64,000 nucleotides of DNA from Lysobacter arvi (GCA_031216755.1 JARUHG010000002.1:1-64000), one strand, 5' to 3'. Numbered from the stretch's first letter, positions 38,353-49,410 are shown. The notes: generated from the letters alone by a model not told the origin. A program made the numbers and translations.

Positions 38353-39657
38353 GTGTCCGATTCCAACAAGTCCGGCTTCGATCAGGTCACCCTGACCGCC
38401 GGCGACAAGACCGTGACCCTGCCGGTCCATCACCCCGTCCTCGGCCAGCCGTGCATCGACATCGGCAAGCTGCCGAAGGAAACCGGCGCCTTCACCTACG
38501 ACAACGGCTTCACGGCGACCGCCAGCTGCAAGTCGGCCGTCACCTACATCGACGGCGACGCGGGCGTGCTGCTGTATCGCGGCTACCCAATCGAGCAGCT
38601 CGCCGAGAAGTCGAGCTTCCTCGAGGTGGCGTACCTGCTGATGAACGGCGAACTGCCGAGCAAGGGCGAGTTCGACAAGTTCGAACACGAGGTCACGCAT
38701 CACACGATGATGCACGAGGCCTTCCGCACCTTCCTGTACGGCTTCCGCCACGACGCGCATCCGATGGCGATGCTGGTCGGCATGCTCGGCTCGATGGCGA
38801 GCTTCTACCACAACGATCTCGACCTCGAGGATCCGGAGCAGCGCCGCCTGGCCGCGATCCGCCTGATCGCGAAGGTGCCGACGATCGCCGCCGCCTGCCA
38901 TCGTTATTCGATCGGCTGGCCGATGCGTTATCCGAAGAACAACCTTGAGTACACCACGCGCTTCCTGCACATGATGAAGGAAGTGCCGAGCGAGCCGCTG
39001 GAGCTCAACCCGGTCGCCGCCAAGGCGCTGGATCTGCTCTTCATCCTGCACGCCGACCACGAGCAGAACGCATCGACCTCGACCGTCCGACTGGTCGGTT
39101 CGACCGGCGCCAATCCGTATGCGTGCGTCGCCGCCGGCGTCGCCGCGCTGTGGGGTCCTGCGCACGGCGGCGCGAACGAAGCCGTGCTGAAGATGCTGGA
39201 AGAGATCGGCCGTCCGGAGAACGTCGGTTCCGCCGTCGCCAAGGCGAAGGACAAGGAATCCGGCTTCCGCCTGATGGGCTTCGGCCACCGCGTCTACAAG
39301 AACTTCGACCCGCGCGCCAAGATCATCCGCGAGATGACGCACAAGGTGCTCGGCGAGCTCGGCATCAACGATCCGCTGCTGGAAGTGGCGATGAAGCTGG
39401 AAGAAGCCGCGCTGAAGGACGAGTACTTCGTGCAGCGCAAGCTCTACCCGAACGTCGACTTCTACTCCGGCATCATCTACAAGGCGCTGGGGATTCCGGT
39501 CGAGATGTTCACGGTGATGTTCGCCATCGCGCGTACCGCCGGCTGGGTCTCGCACTGGCTGGAGCAGCAGAACGATCCGGAGAACAAGATCGGCCGTCCG
39601 CGCCAGATCTACATCGGCTCGCCGCAGCGCGATTACACCGACCTGGCCAAGCGCTGA
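38353..39657 (+). CDS. gltA: Citrate synthase (type II)
   Basis: Condenses oxaloacetate and acetyl-CoA to citrate, entering the TCA cycle. The 434 residues match the NADH-regulated, hexameric type II family. Catalytic residues are visible in [15 protein letters not shown] (His), [15 protein letters not shown] (His) and [11 protein letters not shown] (Asp). The GTG start follows GAGGAG by six bases, and the N-terminus [24 protein letters not shown] fits the family. A GC-rich hairpin lies shortly downstream and overlaps the next reading frame. Confidence 0.97.
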   Translation: MSDSNKSGFDQVTLTAGDKTVTLPVHHPVLGQPCIDIGKLPKETGAFTYDNGFTATASCKSAVTYIDGDAGVLLYRGYPIEQLAEKSSFLEVAYLLMNGELPSKGEFDKFEHEVTHHTMMHEAFRTFLYGFRHDAHPMAMLVGMLGSMASFYHNDLDLEDPEQRRLAAIRLIAKVPTIAAACHRYSIGWPMRYPKNNLEYTTRFLHMMKEVPSEPLELNPVAAKALDLLFILHADHEQNASTSTVRLVGSTGANPYACVAAGVAALWGPAHGGANEAVLKMLEEIGRPENVGSAVAKAKDKESGFRLMGFGHRVYKNFDPRAKIIREMTHKVLGELGINDPLLEVAMKLEEAALKDEYFVQRKLYPNVDFYSGIIYKALGIPVEMFTVMFAIARTAGWVSHWLEQQNDPENKIGRPRQIYIGSPQRDYTDLAKR

Positions 39658-39670
39658 GTCCATCGCGCCG

Positions 39671-40297
39671 GTGGCTCGCGTCACTGCCGATCCTTCGAAG
39701 CCGCGGCCCCGCCGCGGCTTCGTCCGTTCTGGATGGACCGTCGGGAAGTGGGGCATCTATGCGCTGCTCGCGGCCGACGTCGTCCTGTACTCGCTGTACG
39801 GACGGCTGACCGAACTCATCGACACGGCCGCGTGGCTGGTCCTGCTGATGCTGTTCGAGTGGGAAACCGGCGGCTGGCCGCTGCGCGCGCGCTGGATCCC
39901 GGTAATGCACGGCGTTCGCCTGCTGGCGAGCGTCGCTGTCGTGGTCGCCGTGGTGGGCTACGCGCTCGAACGTGTGTGGCTGGATTTCTTCAACGAAGTC
40001 ACCTGGCTCGGGGTGGTCGCGCTGCTCGAACTGGAAGTGCGACTGCCGCGCGACGCGGTGCGCCTGCACCGCCTGCGTCGGGGGCTCGCGGCGGTGTTGT
40101 ACGTGGCGCTCGTCGGCTTCCTGATCACCTGGGCGACGATGGGCTTCGGCGACGAGAACCCGCAGGCAGCGTGGCTCGATACGTGGGACGCGTTGCTGTG
40201 GTTGGTGGCGTTCGTCGTGATCGAGCTCAACGTGTTCGGCGTACGCGGCGTGGGAAAAAATACGCGGACGTCGGGCGGCGCCGACGCATTGCGATGA
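39671..40297 (+). CDS. Uncharacterised inner-membrane protein
   Basis: A 208-residue protein with about five hydrophobic helices (KWGIYALLAADVVLYSLYG, AAWLVLLMLFEW, GVRLLASVAVVVAVVGYAL, AAVLYVALVGFLITWATMGF, ALLWLVAFVVIELNVF), connected by short charged loops. I do not recognise a named family. It begins with a GTG 13 bases after gltA, and the stop-distal hairpin of gltA falls within its first codons, so gltA read-through would be needed to express it. No better start is visible until much later, so either it is expressed from read-through or the real N-terminus is different. Confidence 0.65.
   Translation: MARVTADPSKPRPRRGFVRSGWTVGKWGIYALLAADVVLYSLYGRLTELIDTAAWLVLLMLFEWETGGWPLRARWIPVMHGVRLLASVAVVVAVVGYALERVWLDFFNEVTWLGVVALLELEVRLPRDAVRLHRLRRGLAAVLYVALVGFLITWATMGFGDENPQAAWLDTWDALLWLVAFVVIELNVFGVRGVGKNTRTSGGADALR
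39696..39721 (+). terminator. GC hairpin downstream of gltA
   Basis: A 12-bp perfect stem (CGAAGCCGCGGC / GCCGCGGCTTCG) with a three-base loop lies 38 bases after the gltA stop. The following sequence is TCCGTTCT, a poor T tract. It lies inside the first codons of the next reading frame. Confidence 0.55.
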
Positions 40298-40375
40298 CGA
40301 AGGGCGTACCAGTGACGTCTCCACGATGTCCCCCGCGTGGACAGCGACTTCAAGCGAAGTGCGCAAGCAAACCGC

Positions 40376-41029
40376 TCAGGTGCCCGTGTAGCCCTGGATC
40401 TCTTCCTCGGCCAGCATCTGCCGGAGCTGCGACGCGCTGGCGCGCTTCATCGGCTTCTCGTCCACGCTCGACAGCGGCGCCTGGCGAAGTCCGTCGAGCG
40501 GCAGCACGGTGAGGTCGAATGCGAGGTCTTCCGCCGTGAACACCCAGACCGGCACGTCGGCCACGCGTTCGCGATCCAGCCGCACGCGGCGGCTGCGCGA
40601 TTCGGCCGGAATGCCGTGCTGCTCGAGGAAGCGCGGCGCCGCATCGGGATCGTCGCTGAACAGGTGCAGCGCGACCGGGCTTCGCACGTCCGCGGTGCCG
40701 TCGAGCACCGGGCCGACCAGGCGCGGCTGGAAGCCATCGAAGAATTCCATCGCGCGCAGCGCCGCTTCGCGACGCTGACGCAGCGCGGGCACGTTCTCGC
40801 GCTGGAACAGTCTCTGGTACTCGCGCAACGCATCCTCGATCTCGCGGTTCCGCGGCAACGAGGCGTCGTCGAAAATGCCCAGCCGCTCGGCGGCCTTGAG
40901 CTTGGCCTGGTGGTAGTCGCGGATACCGCCCTCGGCCATCAGCCGCGCGGCTTCGTGTGCAAGGCGATGGCGCCGTTCGCGGGTACGCGTGAGCGCGTGC
41001 TGATGGGCGTGCTGTCGAGCGTGGGGCAT
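40376..41029 (-). CDS. Conserved hypothetical protein
   Basis: A 217-residue soluble protein of unknown function. The N-terminal third is rich in His and Arg (RQHAHQHALTRTRERRHRLAHEA), followed by a helical region and a C-terminal alpha/beta part (VALHLFSDDPDAAPRFLEQHGIP, VWVFTAEDLAFDLTVLPLDGLRQ). The pattern VxxDxPVWxFT/LxxDLTVLP hints at a small nucleotidyltransferase-like fold but I cannot assign one. The ATG follows a clear GGAGG site; the frame extends upstream without family-like sequence, so this start is preferred. Similar proteins occur in Xanthomonadaceae, sometimes with misleading ligase names. Confidence 0.75.
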   Translation of the reverse strand: MPHARQHAHQHALTRTRERRHRLAHEAARLMAEGGIRDYHQAKLKAAERLGIFDDASLPRNREIEDALREYQRLFQRENVPALRQRREAALRAMEFFDGFQPRLVGPVLDGTADVRSPVALHLFSDDPDAAPRFLEQHGIPAESRSRRVRLDRERVADVPVWVFTAEDLAFDLTVLPLDGLRQAPLSSVDEKPMKRASASQLRQMLAEEEIQGYTGT

Positions 41030-41204
41030 GGGAACCTCCGCGGCTGGCACGACGACGACGGAATTCGCCGCGGCCGACAGCGTCGGCAAAGGCGAAGCTA
41101 GCATGTTTCCTGGCGCATGCACGTTACCGTCCGTGGCGTGTCGGTTTCGTGGATGCGTTCGCCCGAGCATGAACGCAGGCCGTCCATGCCGGGGCGACCA
41201 AACG

Positions 41205-41229
41205 AAAACGCCGGGCGATGCCCGGCGTT
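41205..41229 (-). terminator. Terminator of mrcA
   Basis: On the minus strand the stem AACGCCGGGC / GCCCGGCGTT with a three-base loop runs into TTTTCGTTT. It starts 26 bases after the mrcA stop. Confidence 0.85.
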
Positions 41230-41254
41230 CCCATGCACGTATTCGTGCGGCCGA

Positions 41255-43747
41255 TCAGAAGATGTCGAAGGCTTCTTCCGCCGGCGCGGTCTCCTGCGGA
41301 CCGTAATCGACATAGCTCTGCATGCGGTCCAGGTCTTCGGCCTTGACCCATTCGATGATGCCGCCTTCGCCGCCGGGAATCAGTGCGCCGTTGCCGGCGA
41401 CCGACACCTTCACCATGCCTTCCGGGGGCTCGTTCGAAGCGAGCGGCTGGTCCTTCAACGCCACGCGCATGTAGTCGATCCAGATCGGCAGCGCCGCCTT
41501 GCCACCGTATTCGCGGTAGCCGAGCGACTTGTAGTTGTCGCGCCCGACCCACACCGTCGTGACATACGGGCCGCCGACGCCGGAGAACCACGCATCGCGG
41601 TGATCGTTCGTCGATCCGGTCTTGCCGCCGATGTCGTCGCGCTCGAGCACTTTCGCCGGCGTGCCGGTGCCGCGCTTGACCACGTCGCGCAGCATCGAAA
41701 CGATCTGGTAGGCGATGCGTCCGTCGATCGCGCGCGGCGCCAGCACCATGTTGCTGGTGTCGATGGCGGGCTTCTTCGGTTCGTCCTTCGGTGCTTCCTG
41801 CGTGGGTGCCGGTGCGGCGGAGCCGGCCGGGCCCAGGTTGAAGCCGTCGACCACCGTCGTGTTCTGCACCACGCGGCCGACCGTGCCGGGCACGCCGCAT
41901 TGCGGGCAGGCCACGGCCGGCTTTTCCTTGAAGACCACCGCGCCTTCGCGATCCTTCACTTCGTCGATGAACCACGGCGTGATGCGGAAGCCGCCATTGG
42001 CGAACACGGCGAAACCGCGTGCCACCGACAGCGGCGTGAGCGAGGCGGTGCCCAGCGACATCGACAGGTTCGGCGGCAGTTCGGCTTCGTCGAAACCGAA
42101 GTGGCTGATGTACTTGCGCGCGTAGTCCACGCCGATGGCATCGAGCAGGCGCACCGACACGAGGTTGCGCGACTGCACCATCGCTTCGCGCAGGCGCATC
42201 GGGCCGGCGAAGTTGCCGGTGTCGTTCTGGGGACGCCAGATATGGCCGCGGCGATCCTTGAACACGACCGGCGCATCGAGCACGACCGATGCGGGGTTGA
42301 AGCCGCGTTCGAACGACGCCGCATACACGAACGGCTTGAAGCTCGAACCCGGCTGGCGACGCGCCTGCGTGGCGCGGTTGAACTTGGCGCCGGCGAAGCT
42401 GTAACCGCCGGAGAGGGCGCGCAACGCACCGTTGGACGGCTCGAGCGACACGAGCGCCGCCTGCGCCTGCGGCACCTGGTCGAGCCGGTAACGCGCGGGC
42501 GGCGGCACCTCGCCGGGCTTCACCTCGGCGGTGGATTCGATGCGACTCACGCGGACCAGATCGCCGCGCTTGACCAGACTGGCCGGCGAGCGGCCGCCCC
42601 AGCCCTGGTCGCTGCCCAGTTCGATCTGCGTGCCGTCGCCGAGCACCAGTTGCGCACGGCCGCCGGCCACGCCGGTGACGATGGCGGGCACCAGCGACGC
42701 TTGCGCCGCGATGTTGCGCAGGCGCGCGCGGATCGCGGCGGCGTCCTCGTTCGGCGCCAGGTCGAAGTGCTGCTCCACGCCGTGCCAGCCATGGCGGCGG
42801 TCGTAGACGGCCAGGCCGTCGCGCACCGCCTTGTCGGCCGCCGCCTGCAGGACCGGATCGATAGTGGTAGTAACGTGGTAACCCTTGGTCAGCGCTTCGT
42901 TGCCGAAGCGCGCGACCATTTCCTGTCGCACCATCTCGGCCACGTACGGCGCGTAAACCTCGACCGGGCGCTCGTGCGGCGTGGCGTGCATCGGCACGGC
43001 CTTCGCCTGCGCGGCCTCGGCCGGGCTGATGAACTTCAGCTCGGCCATGCGATCGAGGATGTAGTCGCGGCGCACCTTCGCGCGCTCGGGATTGGTCAAC
43101 GGATTGCCGCTGGAGGGGAACTTCGGAATGCCCGCCAGCGAGGCCATTTCGTCCAGCGAAAGTTCGTTGAGCTTCTTGCCGTAGTAGAACTCGGCGGCGG
43201 CCGCGACGCCGTAGGCGCGATTGCCGAAGAAGCTCTTGTTCAAATACAGCTCGAAGATCTCGTCCTTGCTCAGCTCGCGCTCCATGCGCATCGCCGTGAG
43301 CATCTCGGCGAGCTTGCGCGTGTAGCTGTATTCGTTGCTGAGGAAGAACTGGCGCGCGACCTGCTGGGTGATGGTCGAACCGCCCGGTACGCGCTTTGCA
43401 TCGGTGGTGGCGATGAGCCACACCGCGCGCGCGACGCCCTTGAAGTCGACGCCGTGGTGCTTGTAGAAGCGCGCGTCCTCGATGGCGAGGAAGGCCTGCT
43501 TCTGTCGCTCCGGAACGTCCTGGATGGACACCGGATAGCGGCGCGTCTCGCCGAACAGCGCCATCAGGCGCCCGTCCCTGGCGTAGACGTACATCGGCTC
43601 CTGCATCTCGACCGCACGCAGGGTTTCCACGTCCGGCAGCTTGGGTGCCACGAGGTAGTACAGGGTGCCCAGCGCAATGGCGCCAAGCAGGGCCAGGCCG
43701 GCCAGCGCGAACAGCGCCCAGCGCAGCAGGCGGCGGATACGGGGCAT
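41255..43747 (-). CDS. mrcA: Penicillin-binding protein 1A
   Basis: Bifunctional peptidoglycan glycosyltransferase/transpeptidase of the inner membrane. The 830 residues show a short cytoplasmic tail and one membrane helix (about 8-30), a GT51 domain with [16 protein letters not shown] (catalytic Glu) and [13 protein letters not shown], then an OB-like insert and a transpeptidase with SSFKPF (Ser-x-x-Lys), SRN and KTGS motifs. The start at 43747 gives the expected [17 protein letters not shown]. Divergent from pilM across a 280-base region, the standard arrangement in Gammaproteobacteria, so cell-wall synthesis and pilus assembly are neighbours. Confidence 0.95.
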   Translation of the reverse strand: MPRIRRLLRWALFALAGLALLGAIALGTLYYLVAPKLPDVETLRAVEMQEPMYVYARDGRLMALFGETRRYPVSIQDVPERQKQAFLAIEDARFYKHHGVDFKGVARAVWLIATTDAKRVPGGSTITQQVARQFFLSNEYSYTRKLAEMLTAMRMERELSKDEIFELYLNKSFFGNRAYGVAAAAEFYYGKKLNELSLDEMASLAGIPKFPSSGNPLTNPERAKVRRDYILDRMAELKFISPAEAAQAKAVPMHATPHERPVEVYAPYVAEMVRQEMVARFGNEALTKGYHVTTTIDPVLQAAADKAVRDGLAVYDRRHGWHGVEQHFDLAPNEDAAAIRARLRNIAAQASLVPAIVTGVAGGRAQLVLGDGTQIELGSDQGWGGRSPASLVKRGDLVRVSRIESTAEVKPGEVPPPARYRLDQVPQAQAALVSLEPSNGALRALSGGYSFAGAKFNRATQARRQPGSSFKPFVYAASFERGFNPASVVLDAPVVFKDRRGHIWRPQNDTGNFAGPMRLREAMVQSRNLVSVRLLDAIGVDYARKYISHFGFDEAELPPNLSMSLGTASLTPLSVARGFAVFANGGFRITPWFIDEVKDREGAVVFKEKPAVACPQCGVPGTVGRVVQNTTVVDGFNLGPAGSAAPAPTQEAPKDEPKKPAIDTSNMVLAPRAIDGRIAYQIVSMLRDVVKRGTGTPAKVLERDDIGGKTGSTNDHRDAWFSGVGGPYVTTVWVGRDNYKSLGYREYGGKAALPIWIDYMRVALKDQPLASNEPPEGMVKVSVAGNGALIPGGEGGIIEWVKAEDLDRMQSYVDYGPQETAPAEEAFDIF

Positions 43748-43947
43748 CAAGCAGATTCCGATTGCGGGTGTAGTGGGCGTGGAGTATAGAGGAGCAGGGG
43801 AAGGGGTTTTTTGAGCGCAGGCACACCGGCAAACGCACGGCCCGCAAGGCTTGGCGGGCGCGGGGACCCAAGGGGTGGGTCGACCCGGCCGGACGGCGCC
43901 ACAAGGGGTTGGAAAGTGACGCAGTAAGGCAATTCGGAAGGAAAAGG

Positions 43948-43976
43948 TTGCCAGCCTGTGCAAACTTGGTTATTTA
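43948..43976 (+). promoter_or_regulatory. Candidate promoter for pilMNOPQ
   Basis: TTGCCA and TATTTA are spaced by exactly 17 bases in the AT-richest part of the mrcA-pilM intergenic region. The predicted leader is about 45 nt. The -10 is only a moderate match. Confidence 0.5.
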
Positions 43977-43977
43977 A

Positions 43978-45086
<1,109 letters not shown>

Positions 45087-45087
<1 letters not shown>

Positions 45088-45875
45088 TGGCACGCATCAA
45101 CCTCCTCCCGTGGCGCGAAGAGCGCCGCAAGCAGCGTCAGAAGGAAACGGGCCTGATGCTCGGCGCGGCCGCGGTCGGCGCGCTGCTGCTGTCCTTCGTG
45201 ATCGTGAGCTACTACAACGGCCAGATCGACGGACAGAACGAACGCAACACGTTCCTGCAGACCCAGATCGACGAGGTCAAGCAGAAGAACAAGGAAATCG
45301 AGGTCCTGGAGGCCAAGAAGGCCAAGCTGCTGGCGCGCAAGGAAGTCATCGAGAAGCTGCAGGCCAACCGCTCGCAGATGGTGCACCTGTTCGACTCGCT
45401 GGTGCGCACGATCCCTGACGGCGCGGTGCTGACCTCGATCAAGCAGGACAGCGAGACCCTCACGCTCGAGGGCCGCGCGCAGTCCAATGCGCGCGTCAGT
45501 ACCTACATGCGCAACCTCGAAGGTTCGGGTTGGATGACCAGTCCCGACCTGTCGATCATCGAAGCCAAGGGCGGCGACAAGGGCCTGCCGTACGAGTTCA
45601 AGCTGCAGGTCAAGCTCGCCAATCCGAATGCGCCCAAGGACGAGGACGGCGATGGCGTGCCGGACGCACCGGCCGCGCAGATCGCGCAATCGGGTGAGGC
45701 CGCGACCGCGGGCGCGGCTCCGGCCGGCGTCGCTCCGGCGACCCCCCCGGCCACGCCTGCCGCGCCGGCCGGTTCGGCCGCACAGCCGGCACCGGCGTCT
45801 GCCGCTCCGTCCGCAACGCCTGCCACTGCGCCTTCGGCGCCGAATGCCACGCCGGCCCAGGGAGCGGCGTCATGA
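45087..45875 (+). CDS. pilN: Type IV pilus assembly protein PilN
   Basis: Bitopic inner-membrane partner of PilM and PilO. MARINLLPWREERRK is the PilM-binding N-terminal motif, followed by a membrane helix (about 25-45), a coiled coil (KQKNKEIEVLEAKKAK) and a ferredoxin-like periplasmic domain (to about 180). The 262 residues exceed the usual ~190 because of a C-terminal tail: DEDGDGVPD (residues near 186-194), resembling a calcium-binding loop, then an Ala/Pro-rich run. The start overlaps the pilM stop by one base. Confidence 0.94.
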
Positions 45876-46543
45876 GCAAGAAGAAACCCATCAAGCTAAA
45901 CGAGCTGGACTTCAACAACATCGGCGGCTGGCCGCAGCAGGCCAAGATCGGTCTTTGCGGCGTGATCGTCGTGGTGATCGTCGGCCTGGCCTGGTACCTG
46001 TTCGTCAGCGACAAGCGCACCGAACTGGAAAGCCTGGAAAGCAAGGAAGTCCAGCTGCGCACCGAGTTCGAAACCGAGCAGGGCAAGGCCGCCAACCTGG
46101 AACCGCTGAAGCAGCAGCTCGCGCAGATGGAGCAGCAGCTACAGCAGATGCTGCGCCAGCTGCCGAGCAAGACGGAGATGCCCGACCTCATCGTCGACAT
46201 CTCGCAGACCGCGCTGGCCACCGGCATCACCAACGAACTGTTCCAGCCCGGCCCGGAAGAACCGAAGGAGTTCTACGCCGAGAAGCCGATCGCGCTGCGC
46301 ATGGTGGGCAGCTACCACCAGTTCGGCGGATTCGTCAGCGGCGTCGCGTCGCTGCCGCGCGTGGTCATCATGACAATGCACGACATCTCGCTGAAGCCGC
46401 GCGGCAAGGAAGGCGGCGTGATCACGCCCAACAGCCCGCTTGAGCTCGCCGGCACGGTGAAGACCTACCGCTACCTGGACGAAGAAGAAGTCCAGAAGCA
46501 GGAAGCGGCCGCCGACGCGGCGGGCAAGAAGGAGGGGACCTGA
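45872..46543 (+). CDS. pilO: Type IV pilus assembly protein PilO
   Basis: Inner-membrane protein of 223 residues that forms a heterodimer with PilN and helps align the PilM platform with the PilQ secretin. One membrane helix (about 30-50) follows the cytoplasmic KLNELDFNNIGGWP segment; a coiled coil (LEPLKQQLAQMEQQLQQML) leads to a ferredoxin-like periplasmic domain with the VSGVASLPRVVIMTMHDI strand pair. The start overlaps pilN by four bases (ATGA). Confidence 0.94.
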   Translation: MSKKKPIKLNELDFNNIGGWPQQAKIGLCGVIVVVIVGLAWYLFVSDKRTELESLESKEVQLRTEFETEQGKAANLEPLKQQLAQMEQQLQQMLRQLPSKTEMPDLIVDISQTALATGITNELFQPGPEEPKEFYAEKPIALRMVGSYHQFGGFVSGVASLPRVVIMTMHDISLKPRGKEGGVITPNSPLELAGTVKTYRYLDEEEVQKQEAAADAAGKKEGT

Positions 46544-46544
46544 G

Positions 46545-47093
46545 ATGCGCGCATACGTCATGCAAGGCGCACCGGTGCGTGCCCTCACCGCCATCGCCCT
46601 GGTGCTCGGCCTGGCCGCCTGCTCGCGCGGCATCACGAGCACGCCGGGCGAAGCGCCGAACCTGGAAAAGTGGATTGCCGAGGTCAAGGCCCGTCCGGCC
46701 CCGCCGCTGGATCCGCTGCCGGTGATGCAGCAGTTCGAGACGTTCGAGTACAACGCCTACGCGCTGCGCGATCCGTTCAGCACGGCTTTCACCGACGAAG
46801 GCGGCGGCAATGGCCCGCGTCCGGACGCCGGTCGCCGCAAGCAGACGCTGGAGCAGTTCCCGCTAGACAGCCTCGACATGGTGGGCACGCTCGGCAAGGG
46901 GACCGGCGTGGTCGCGCTGGTGATGGCGCCGGACAAGGTGACCTATCGCGTGACGCCGGGGAACTACATGGGGCAGAGCGACGGTCGCGTGACCGGCGTG
47001 TTCGAAGACCGCATCGAGCTGGTGGAACTGGTGCCGGATGGCGCGGGTGGATGGTTGGAGCGTCCGGCCACGGTCGCGCTTGAAGATCAATGA
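46545..47093 (+). CDS. pilP: Type IV pilus assembly lipoprotein PilP
   Basis: Inner-membrane lipoprotein of 182 residues linking PilN/PilO to the PilQ secretin. The signal ends in LAAC (Cys26); the linker then gives way to the beta-sandwich HR domain with FEYNAYALRDPF, the QFPLDSLDMVGTL segment and GVVALVMAPDKVTYRV. It starts one base after the pilO stop. Confidence 0.94.
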   Translation: MRAYVMQGAPVRALTAIALVLGLAACSRGITSTPGEAPNLEKWIAEVKARPAPPLDPLPVMQQFETFEYNAYALRDPFSTAFTDEGGGNGPRPDAGRRKQTLEQFPLDSLDMVGTLGKGTGVVALVMAPDKVTYRVTPGNYMGQSDGRVTGVFEDRIELVELVPDGAGGWLERPATVALEDQ

Positions 47094-47111
47094 TTCTTGG
47101 GGGAATGCACG

Positions 47112-49067
47112 ATGACCGTTTTTGAACCGGGTAGCTTCAGCGCGCGCGCTGATCGTCGCCCCCTGCTGCGTAGCGGGTCCATTGGCCTGCTGATCGGCGC
47201 GATCGCCGCCGTCAGCGCCGTCCATGCGGCCACGCCTGCGCCGGTCGCATCGACCGTCGTGGCGCCGCCGGCCAGCCTGGATCCGGCCAAGCAGCTGCCG
47301 GGCACCGTCGAGGTGTCCAACATCGACTTCAAGCGCGGCAGCGACGGCTCCGGCCGTCTGGTCGTGAAGTTCAGCGGCGACGGCGCCGCGCCGGACCTGC
47401 GCAACCAGGGCCAGAGCGTGGTCGTCAACGTGGGCAACGCCAAGCTGCCCGACGCGCTGCGCAAGCCGCTCAACGTCGTCGACTTCGCCACGCCGGTGCA
47501 GCGCATCGACGCGCGCAACAGCGGCGCCGGCACGCAGCTCGTGCTCGACATGAGCGGCAACTTCGATTCGATGGCTTACCAGACCGGCCGCGAGTACATC
47601 GTCGAGATCGTCCCGCGCACCGGTGCGGCGAACGGTCGTGCGGTGGGGCAGTCGAACACGGGCAAATCCGCGGCCACCGGTGCGCGCACCTATAGCGGCC
47701 GCCCGGTGACGTTCAACTTCCAGGACGTGCCGGTCCGCACCGTGCTGCAGCTCATCGCCGAAGAGTCCGGGCTGAACGTGGTCGCGGCCGACACGGTGTC
47801 GGGCAACGTCACGCTTCGCCTGACCAACGTGCCGTGGGACCAGGCGCTGGACATCGTCCTGCAGGCCAAGGGCCTGGACAAGCGCCGCAGCGGCAACGTC
47901 GTGTGGGTCGCCCCGCAGGCCGAGATCGCCAAGTACGAGCAGGACAAGGAAGACGCGCGCATCGCGCTGGACAACCGCGTCGACCTGACCACCGAGTACA
48001 TCCAGATCAACTACCACAACGCCGCGCAGATCTTCAAAGCGCTGACCGAGGCCAAGGGCATCGGCGGTGGCGGTGGCGGTAGCGGCGGTCAAGGCGGTAA
48101 CAGCAACAACGACAGCGGCTTCCTCTCGCCGCGCGGCCGCCTGGTCGCCGACGAGCGCACCAACACGCTGATGATCAGCGACATCCCGAAGAAGGTCGCG
48201 GAGATGAAGCAGCTGATCCACGTGATCGACCGCCCGGTCGACCAGGTGCTGATCGAAGGCCGCGTCGTCATCGCCCAGGACACGTTCGCCCGCGAGCTCG
48301 GTGCGCGCTTCGGCATCGCCGGCATCAAGGACGGCAAGTACTTCTTCAACGACACGATCGAAAACAACGACGCCACCCGCGGCTCGTACGTGGAGAACCG
48401 AAACGAGTTCCTCAATGGAGGCGACCCGAACCGCGCGTGGAGCTACGAATTGAGCAAGGGTCCGATGAGCAACCTGGGCGTGCTGAACCCGGCCGGCTCG
48501 GTTGCGCTGCAGATCCTCAACGCCGGTTATGCGCTCGACATCGAGCTGTCGGCGATGCAGGAAGAAGGTCGCGGCGAAGTGATCTCCAACCCGCGCCTGG
48601 TGACCAGCAACCAGCGCGAAGCGGTGATCCGCCAGGGCCAGGAAGTCGGTTACGTGACGATCTCGCCGTCGCAGGGCAGCACGACGATTCCGATCCCGAA
48701 CGTGCAGTTCAAGGACGTGCTGCTGGAGCTGAAGGTCACCCCGACCATCACGCACGACGGCCGCGTCTTCCTCAACATGAACGTCAAGAAGGACGAGGTC
48801 GAGGGCTACGTCGACACCTCGATCGGCCAGGTGCCGACCATCGCCAAGCGCGAGGTCAACACGGCCGTGCTGGTCGAGGACGGCCAGACCGTGGTCATCG
48901 GTGGCGTCTACGAGTTCCGCGATCGCAGCGACATCTCGAAGGTGCCGTTCCTGGGCGACATCCCCTTCCTGGGCAATCTGTTCAAGAAGAAGGGTCGCAA
49001 CAAGGACAAGGCCGAACTGCTGATCATGGTCACCCCGAAGGTGATGAAGGTCGAACAGCGCGGGTGA
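47112..49067 (+). CDS. pilQ: Type IV pilus secretin PilQ
   Basis: Outer membrane channel through which the pilus fibre exits. After a signal peptide, an AMIN domain (about 45-160) binds peptidoglycan; an STN/N0 domain and N1 domain follow (VTFNFQDVPVRTVLQLIAEE and the VDLTTEYIQINYHNA region), then a Gly-rich linker (GGGGGGSGGQGG) and the secretin core ending in VPFLGDIPFLGNLF and LLIMVTPKV. I chose the ATG at 47112, which is preceded by GGGGGAA with six bases spacing; a TTG at 47097 is the alternative. Confidence 0.96.
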   Translation: MTVFEPGSFSARADRRPLLRSGSIGLLIGAIAAVSAVHAATPAPVASTVVAPPASLDPAKQLPGTVEVSNIDFKRGSDGSGRLVVKFSGDGAAPDLRNQGQSVVVNVGNAKLPDALRKPLNVVDFATPVQRIDARNSGAGTQLVLDMSGNFDSMAYQTGREYIVEIVPRTGAANGRAVGQSNTGKSAATGARTYSGRPVTFNFQDVPVRTVLQLIAEESGLNVVAADTVSGNVTLRLTNVPWDQALDIVLQAKGLDKRRSGNVVWVAPQAEIAKYEQDKEDARIALDNRVDLTTEYIQINYHNAAQIFKALTEAKGIGGGGGGSGGQGGNSNNDSGFLSPRGRLVADERTNTLMISDIPKKVAEMKQLIHVIDRPVDQVLIEGRVVIAQDTFARELGARFGIAGIKDGKYFFNDTIENNDATRGSYVENRNEFLNGGDPNRAWSYELSKGPMSNLGVLNPAGSVALQILNAGYALDIELSAMQEEGRGEVISNPRLVTSNQREAVIRQGQEVGYVTISPSQGSTTIPIPNVQFKDVLLELKVTPTITHDGRVFLNMNVKKDEVEGYVDTSIGQVPTIAKREVNTAVLVEDGQTVVIGGVYEFRDRSDISKVPFLGDIPFLGNLFKKKGRNKDKAELLIMVTPKVMKVEQRG

Positions 49068-49105
49068 GCGGCCGCGCTTGCGCGCCACTGGCGCGTGCGG
49101 CCGAC

Positions 49106-49152
49106 AACGCCCGGTCAGGATGACCGGGCAGGGCGATCCGAAGCCCGTCACG
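49106..49152. repeat. Palindromic repeat, copy 1, downstream of pilQ
   Basis: The unit AACGCCCGGTCA-GGA-TGACCGGGC begins with a 9-bp hairpin and is followed by a conserved tail (AGGGCGATCCGAAGCCCGTCACG). Its near-identical copy starts 112 bases later. It lies about 40 bases beyond the pilQ stop and could act as a terminator or mRNA stabiliser. Confidence 0.7.
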
Positions 49153-49217
49153 CGTCGCCCTGGATGGCAGCAGCAGCGACAAACGTAGTCGTGCGGCGGC
49201 ACTGCCGCGCAGCCGCG

Positions 49218-49263
49218 AACGCCCGGTCAGGATGACCGGGCAGGGCATCCGAAGCCCATCACG
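49218..49263. repeat. Palindromic repeat, copy 2, downstream of pilQ
   Basis: Second copy of the 47-base unit, differing by deletion of one G in the AGGGC(G)ATCC tail and by one base near the end. The conservation of both stem and tail shows the repeat is longer than a plain hairpin. Confidence 0.7.
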
Positions 49264-49410
49264 TGACCGCCAGCGAGGGGCCGCACTCACGGTCCGTAAC
49301 GCCGTTCTAGGCGCCCCACACGCGGCCAGACGCCATGCCGTCGAGCTCGGGTTGCGACCATCGACACCATGCTCACCGCCATGGACGCCTCCAGCGTCGC
49401 CGCATCAATG

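Noticed and set aside
47097-47111. TTG start for pilQ
   Set aside because: The ATG at 47112 has a better spaced GGGGGAA site; the TTG overlaps that site.
46863-49202. Minus-strand open frame of 779 codons
   Set aside because: Antisense to pilP/pilQ; shadow frame in high-GC DNA.
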